From Candidatus Hydrogenedentota bacterium (GTDB taxonomy: Bacteria > Hydrogenedentota > Hydrogenedentia > Hydrogenedentales > CAITNO01): a stretch of DNA of 6,862 nt. Shown one piece after another: positions 6,747 through 6,862 of the stretch. Numbering within the stretch: the first letter of the stretch is position 1; every line of letters starts with the position of its first letter. The stretch covers positions 1 to 6,862 of the forward strand of contig SLFT01000129.1 of the NCBI GenBank assembly GCA_007124105.1, read 5' to 3'. Made by a program: the position numbers and the translations under genes. The notes beneath the pieces were generated by a model, which was not told the DNA's origin, did no database searches, and saw nothing but the letters and a program-made list of their open reading frames with translations.

Positions 6747-6862
6747 ATTCCGTGTCGTAATTCGTGATTGGGCAGTCGCAATAGTGAATCCAGTAAGGAT
6801 ATGTAAAAGTTGCCCGCATGACCAGCCCCGTCGTATAGAAGTGAACAGACACAAATACACTA

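Noticed and set aside
6552..6860. Minus-strand 102-codon frame starting at a GTG near the right edge
   Set aside because: It overlaps about 150 bp of the kinase N-terminus in another frame, where the kinase reading is clearly real, and it has no recognisable domain.
6747..6862. Search for a kinase promoter, for example TTTACA followed by CTATTG
   Set aside because: The best -10 candidates match the consensus at only about half the positions, too weak to call.

Overview
The window looks like ordinary chromosomal DNA from a free-living bacterium of moderate GC content. It holds three complete protein genes and no sign of mobile DNA, phage, CRISPR, tRNA or rRNA. The exact lineage cannot be read from the sequence. 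A full-length RNase Y argues against typical gamma- and beta-proteobacteria. A very large PAS/GAF hybrid histidine kinase together with a stand-alone FHA protein fits environmental groups such as Deltaproteobacteria-like lineages, Planctomycetota or related candidate phyla. This placement is inference.

Layout from left to right: a short plus-strand gene for a single-domain FHA phosphothreonine-binding protein (116-487); a 114-bp gap between convergent genes that carries a perfect 10-bp inverted repeat; the minus-strand gene rny for ribonuclease Y (602-2158); a 312-bp non-coding stretch (2159-2470); and a minus-strand gene for a 1409-residue membrane hybrid histidine kinase (2471-6700). The last 162 bp lie upstream of the kinase and hold its ribosome binding site and a small hairpin.

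The most informative non-coding part is the rny leader. A consensus sigma-70 promoter (TTGACA, 17-bp spacer, TATACT) starts four bases after the kinase stop codon and points at rny. It predicts a 5' untranslated leader of about 273 nt. The leader contains a palindrome, a long imperfect hairpin followed by a U-rich run, and a segment that can form 10 base pairs with the rny Shine-Dalgarno sequence. This suggests that expression of the RNase is controlled through its own leader, as is known for E. coli RNase E, but here it is inferred from sequence only.

The three genes do not form an obvious pathway. RNase Y is housekeeping RNA turnover at the membrane. The kinase is an orphan signalling protein with no separate response-regulator gene in view. 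The FHA protein would read Ser/Thr phosphorylation by a kinase encoded elsewhere. I found no convincing undescribed multi-gene system; the candidates worth checking are RNA-level structures.
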